Of a DNA stretch of 64,000 bases, positions 60,675 to 64,000 are shown one piece after another. How positions within the stretch are numbered: position 1 is the stretch's first letter; each line of letters starts with the position of its first letter. The stretch is from Sinomonas terrae (GTDB lineage: Bacteria; Actinomycetota; Actinomycetes; Actinomycetales; Micrococcaceae), in NCBI RefSeq assembly GCF_022539255.1, contig NZ_JAKZBV010000001.1, forward strand, positions 620,001 to 684,000, given 5' to 3'. The position numbers and the translations under genes are program-made. Under the pieces are notes generated by a model. It saw only the letters and a list, made by a program, of their open reading frames with translations. It was not told the DNA's origin and did not search any database.

Positions 60675-61870
60675 CGCACAGATTCCTTCCTGCTCTCAAT
60701 GTCAACGTTAGTGAGGGGGTCCGACGTTCCCTCCAGCCGATCCCGGACGAGGCCATCGGCAATCAGGCGCCCCGTCTCGCGCACGAGGCGGCGGGCCTCC
60801 CTGAGGCAGACATCGACGTCGGCCTCGAGGTCCAGGAGCGCGTGCACCGAGTCGAACCCGGCCGCGCGGCGGGTGTTCTCGTCGAGCTGGTTCCGGCCGC
60901 ATACGGCCACGGCCGGTACACCGTGAGCGCGGGCGACGGTCGCGACACCGACAGGCGCCTTCCCGGAAAGCGACTGGGCGTCGAGGCTGCCCTCACCCGT
61001 GACCACAAGGGCGGCTCCCTCGAGCTTTTCGCGCAGGCCGGTGAATTCGACGACGACATCGATGCCGCGCCGCCGCTGGGCCCCAAGGGCGAGTGCCGCG
61101 TAGCCGACACCGCCGGCTGCGCCGGCCCCCGGGGCGTCCTTCGCGGCAGCAGCGAGGCCGCCCATGGCCGCGCCGAGTACCTTGGCGAAGCGCGCGAGAG
61201 CGGCGTCGAGTTCGGCGACGTCCGACGGCGTTGCCCCCTTCTGCGGGCCGAACACGGCGGCAGCGCCGCGCTCGCCGAGGAGGGGATTGTCGACGTCGGC
61301 CGCGAGAACCAAAGTTGCCGCGTCGAGCCGAGCGTCGAGCCCACCGAGGTCAGCCTCGGCAATCCGCGCGAGAGCCGCGCCCCCGAGCGGGAGCTCGTTC
61401 CCGGCGTCGTCCGTGAAGCGCGCGCCCAGGCCTTGGAGCATGCCGGCGCCGCCATCAGTGCAGGCACTGCCACCGACGCCGAGGACGATTTCGCGCGCCC
61501 CGGCGTCGAGCGCGGCGCGGATCAGCTGGCCGGTGCCGAGGCTCGTGGCATTTCGGGCATCCTTGATGCCCCCGGGAAGTACGTCGAGTCCCGAGGCGGC
61601 GGCCATTTCGACGACGGCGCGCGAGCCCGGGGTGTCGACGGCGAACTCGGCCGTGAGCGGCTGGCCGGTGGGGCCCGAGACGCGCGCTCGGCGCGGGGAG
61701 AACCCCGCGCCGAGCGCTGCAGTCACGGTGCCCTCGCCGCCGTCGGCCACTGGGACCAGGATCAGCTCCGCCCCGGGAAGCACCTCGCGGATGCCCTCCG
61801 CGAGTGCCGCCGCCACCTCTGGTGCGGTGAGGGATCCCTTGAATTTGTCCGGAGCGAGGACGATCTTCAT
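60671..61870 (-). CDS. glxK: Glycerate 2-kinase (GlxK/GarK family)
   Basis: A 399-residue glycerate kinase type I: MKIVLAPDKFKGSLTAPEVA at the start, VADGGEGTV, GVGGSACTDGGAGM and VVTGEGSLDAQSLSGKAP. It phosphorylates glycerate made from tartronate semialdehyde, feeding glycolysis. The start is the ATG at 61870, 2 bp after gcl; the frame runs open far upstream inside gcl. It overlaps allB by 4 bp. Confidence 0.94.
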   Translation of the reverse strand: MKIVLAPDKFKGSLTAPEVAAALAEGIREVLPGAELILVPVADGGEGTVTAALGAGFSPRRARVSGPTGQPLTAEFAVDTPGSRAVVEMAAASGLDVLPGGIKDARNATSLGTGQLIRAALDAGAREIVLGVGGSACTDGGAGMLQGLGARFTDDAGNELPLGGAALARIAEADLGGLDARLDAATLVLAADVDNPLLGERGAAAVFGPQKGATPSDVAELDAALARFAKVLGAAMGGLAAAAKDAPGAGAAGGVGYAALALGAQRRRGIDVVVEFTGLREKLEGAALVVTGEGSLDAQSLSGKAPVGVATVARAHGVPAVAVCGRNQLDENTRRAAGFDSVHALLDLEADVDVCLREARRLVRETGRLIADGLVRDRLEGTSDPLTNVDIESRKESVR

Positions 61871-61872
61871 CG

Positions 61873-63660
<1,788 letters not shown>

Positions 63661-63687
63661 TGTCGTGCTCCTTACGTCTTTGAGGTC

Positions 63688-64000
63688 TTAGTTCTTGCCG
63701 GAGAGCCGGTCTTTGCCGGAGAGTTCGGCGGTCAGCTTGAAGAGGCCCGAGTGATCGAGGCCCCCGTCGCCGCGGGCGACGAGAGCGGAGACCAGCTGCG
63801 CGACCGCTGCCCCGAGCGGGACGACGACGCCGGCCTCGCGGGCTGCGGAGGTGACGATGCCGAGGTCCTTGTTGTGGAGCGCGAGGCGGAAGCCCGGGTC
63901 GAAGTTGCGGTCGAGCATCTTCTGGCCCTTCTGGTCCAGGACCTTGGAGCCGGCAAGGCCGCCGCCGAGGACCTTGAGGGCCGCGTCGGTGTCGACCCCG
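63688..64000 (-). CDS. glxR: 2-hydroxy-3-oxopropionate (tartronate semialdehyde) reductase, C-terminal part
   Basis: The last 104 residues of a beta-hydroxyacid dehydrogenase running off the right edge. GGGLAGSKVLDQKG, FDPGFRLALHNKDLGIVTSA and GDGGLDHSGLF match the C-terminal domain of GarR/GlxR enzymes, which reduce tartronate semialdehyde to glycerate. The active Lys would be outside the window; HNKDLG is the C-terminal conserved helix. It lies 27 bp upstream of gcl, the usual operon order. Confidence 0.9.
   Translation of the reverse strand, partial: GVDTDAALKVLGGGLAGSKVLDQKGQKMLDRNFDPGFRLALHNKDLGIVTSAAREAGVVVPLGAAVAQLVSALVARGDGGLDHSGLFKLTAELSGKDRLSGKN

Overview
The window is about 64 kb of GC-rich chromosomal DNA, densely packed with genes and containing no recognised rRNA, tRNA, prophage, insertion sequence or CRISPR array. 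A dnaK-grpE-dnaJ-hspR operon with HAIR operators, a DUF3073 gene, many GTG starts, many leaderless promoters of the form TAnnnT-N6-start and an ECF/zinc anti-sigma pair point to an actinobacterium. Gene content and synteny suggest Micrococcaceae (Arthrobacter/Sinomonas-like); that placement is inference.

Layout. 1-2.7 kb: a zinc-binding ABC lipoprotein gene between two AztD-like beta-propeller genes. 2.7-9.2 kb: folate (pABA) genes, cardiolipin synthase, a low-molecular-weight phosphatase, a LysE exporter and a VapBC module whose toxin has an in-frame stop. 9.3-12.4 kb: a methyltransferase, a small membrane protein and an MFS exporter. 12.5-16.8 kb: the HspR-controlled chaperone operon. 16.9-19.2 kb: a small Cys protein and an ECF sigma/anti-sigma pair divergent from a secreted lipoprotein, sharing one promoter motif. 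19.2-25.9 kb: a catabolic cluster (CoA-transferase, HMG-CoA-lyase-like enzyme, 2-hydroxyacid dehydrogenase, IclR, MFS) and a frameshifted bile-acid-type symporter. 26-31 kb: an FAD/Fe-S dehydrogenase, a VOC protein, about 900 bp of duplicated non-coding modules, and trmB. 31-41 kb: MHS transporter plus M20 hydrolase with a divergent two-domain Lrp regulator, a DEAD-box helicase and a MacAB-like export operon. 41-48.4 kb: YccF, YceI, 2H phosphoesterase, DUF4031-HD protein, ClpB, septum-formation-like protein, DUF3073 and sirtuin. 48.4-51.9 kb: a mirrored repeat array and purF-purM. 52-54.7 kb: a secreted RCC1 protein and an AraC regulator. 54.8-64 kb: urate-to-glycerate catabolism (permease, uricase, HIU hydrolase, OHCU decarboxylase, then allantoinase, glycerate kinase, glyoxylate carboligase, tartronate semialdehyde reductase), interrupted by a peroxiredoxin.

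The most unusual content is non-coding. Two intergenic loci (15.2 and 48.4-48.8 kb) hold copies of the core GTTTCGGGTAC at exactly 31-bp spacing, first in forward and then in inverted orientation (2+2 and 5+5 copies). A separate ~400-bp module with a 21-bp-stem hairpin occurs twice at 29.3-30.1 kb. Short unrelated tandem repeats follow the stop codons of cls, grpE and hspR. Regulation readable from sequence includes HspR control shared by dnaK and clpB, a self-regulating SigL-like sigma factor, a symmetric divergent promoter between pabC and cls, and an inverted-repeat operator ahead of the urate operon.
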